Part shown: positions 62,930 through 64,000 of the stretch, in pieces | Layout of the letters: each line of letters starts with the position of its first letter | Position numbering within the stretch: the stretch's first letter is position 1 | NCBI RefSeq assembly: GCF_001697185.1 | Contig: NZ_CP014224.1 | Coordinates: forward strand, 1,364,001-1,428,000 | Reading direction: 5' to 3' | Length of the DNA: 64,000 bases | DNA from: Wenyingzhuangia fucanilytica | GTDB lineage: Bacteria > Bacteroidota > Bacteroidia > Flavobacteriales > Flavobacteriaceae | Program-made: the position numbers and the translations under genes | Notes under the pieces: model-generated | What the model was told of the DNA's origin: nothing | The model's database searches: none | What the model saw: only the letters and a program-made list of their open reading frames with translations

Positions 62930-64000
62930 TGAAACATAAATTAATATTTAAAATCGCTGTTTTAACAGTACTATTTAGTTGTTTAGGGACATCAAAAATG
63001 ATGTCGCAAAAGGTTTTTAAACCCTCAGCCATAAAAGCCTCTATGCTTAAAGCTTTAGAATGGCAAGAAGCACATCCTATATTTGCACTTGCACCTACAG
63101 ATTGGACAGAAGGAGCCTATTATACAGGTGTTGTTAGAGCTCATAAAGCTACAGGAGACCAAGTTTATATGGCAGCATTAAAAAATCAAGGTTATCATAA
63201 TAATTGGGAAACCTACACAAGATTACATCATGCAGATGACGTTGCTATTTCGTACAGTTACTTATATGTTGATATGGTTGGTGGAAGAAAAGACTTTGTT
63301 GATTTAAAACCAACAGCAGATTTTTTGAATGCACATTTATATGAGCCAGATGTATGGAAAGCAGGAAAAGATAAGAGTAGCATGGGTAGAACCATTTTAT
63401 GGTGGTGGTGTGATGCTTTGTTTATGACTCCTCCTGTTTTAAACCTTTATGCTAAACATACCAATCAACCAAAATACTTAGATGAAATGCATAAGTTTTA
63501 TACGCAAACTTACAATCAATTATACGATAAAGAAGAGCGTTTGTTTGCCAGAGATATGCGTTTTGTTTGGAAAGGATCGGATAAAGATGCTAAAGAACCA
63601 AATGGAGAAAAAATATTTTGGTCTAGAGGTAACGGATGGGTGATTTCTGGTTTAGCATTAATTTTAGATGATATGCCAAAAGATTATAAACACAGAGCTT
63701 TTTACGAAAACTTGTTTAAAGAATTGTCTGCAAGAATTGTAGAATTACAACCTAAAGATGGTCTATGGAGAACTAGTTTATTATGCCCAGAAGCATATGA
63801 TCATGGAGAAGTAAGTGGTAGTGGTTTTCATACTTTTGCTTTGGCATGGGGAATTAATAATGGGTTGTTAGATAAAGAAACATACTTGCCAGCAGTTAAA
63901 AAAGCATGGAAAGCATTAGAAAAATGTCAACATGAAGATGGTAGAATTGGTTGGGTTCAAAATATTGGAGCTTCTCCAGAGCCTGCAAATAAAGATAGTT
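62929..64000 (+). CDS. GH105 unsaturated glucuronyl/rhamnogalacturonyl hydrolase (cut by right edge)
   Basis: The first 357 codons of a GH105 enzyme; no stop occurs before the window end, and about 20-60 residues are probably missing. The signal peptide ends near [11 protein letters not shown]. The (α/α)6 fold shows [54 protein letters not shown] and [18 protein letters not shown], all typical of GH105. The aspartates in HHADD and WCDA are the usual catalytic candidates. In ulvan breakdown such enzymes remove the unsaturated uronic acid left by ulvan lyase. It is coupled to the upstream GH3 by a TAATG overlap. Confidence 0.92.
   Translation, partial: MKHKLIFKIAVLTVLFSCLGTSKMMSQKVFKPSAIKASMLKALEWQEAHPIFALAPTDWTEGAYYTGVVRAHKATGDQVYMAALKNQGYHNNWETYTRLHHADDVAISYSYLYVDMVGGRKDFVDLKPTADFLNAHLYEPDVWKAGKDKSSMGRTILWWWCDALFMTPPVLNLYAKHTNQPKYLDEMHKFYTQTYNQLYDKEERLFARDMRFVWKGSDKDAKEPNGEKIFWSRGNGWVISGLALILDDMPKDYKHRAFYENLFKELSARIVELQPKDGLWRTSLLCPEAYDHGEVSGSGFHTFALAWGINNGLLDKETYLPAVKKAWKALEKCQHEDGRIGWVQNIGASPEPANKDS

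Overview
The window is AT-rich DNA with the hallmarks of a marine flavobacterium (Bacteroidota, Flavobacteriaceae). It has SusC/SusD pairs, hybrid two-component regulators, RteC, TAnnTTTG-type promoter elements and almost no Shine-Dalgarno sequences. It falls into two parts. Positions 1 to about 28,900 are an accessory, mobile-element-like region. Positions 29,087 to 64,000 are a polysaccharide utilisation locus (PUL) that runs off the right edge. No rRNA gene, complete tRNA gene, CRISPR array, transposase or integrase was seen.

Mobile region, left part (1-5,220). A TetR regulator with its own inverted-repeat operator is coupled to a degenerate GIY-YIG protein. A Bacteroidota integrative-element backbone follows: RteC, an excisionase-like helix-turn-helix protein, a replication-initiator-like protein and a DnaC-like ATPase. 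The gaps in this backbone carry four copies of an about 80-bp repeat.

Defence island (5,267-19,911). Two tight gene clusters each contain a giant STAND-type NTPase with an N-terminal nuclease-like domain. Cluster A (5,341-12,210) is an AbiEi-like winged-helix protein, a COG4849/AbiEii-like nucleotidyltransferase and a 1680-residue Cap4-like-nuclease STAND protein, behind a symmetric four-half-site operator. Cluster B (13,988-19,872) is a small Cap4-like protein, a 1493-residue Mrr-nuclease STAND protein and an HNH-like protein. A HipB/HipA pair with a twin palindromic operator lies between them. A 31-32-bp direct repeat brackets HipBA plus cluster B. Two long imperfect hairpins follow at 19,958-20,144.

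Mixed accessory genes (20,263-28,915). These are a Fur-family regulator divergent from a thioredoxin-reductase-like flavoprotein, with a small protein and a methyltransferase downstream. An NmrA/SDR/AraC operon follows on the minus strand. Next is a phage-like cassette of two small membrane proteins, a DUF5675-like protein and a conserved Bacteroidota protein. The region closes with what looks like the 3' end of a tRNA plus a strong terminator, a plausible attachment site.

PUL (29,087-64,000+), most likely for ulvan or a related sulfated rhamnose polysaccharide. The gene order is GH78, HTCS regulator, GH2, GntR regulator, SusC, SusD, fasciclin-like lipoprotein, sulfatase with a remnant GH78 domain, GH3, GntR, HTCS, sulfatase-GH78 fusion, GH3 and GH105 (cut by the edge). 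GH105 should remove the unsaturated uronate left by a lyase outside the window. Sulfatases should desulfate rhamnose, GH78 release it, and GH3/GH2 remove other sugars such as xylose. The regulators are duplicated. Each HTCS gene is followed by a 30-31-codon membrane micro-ORF, and a CAGTACAG-type motif recurs upstream of five enzyme or transporter genes.
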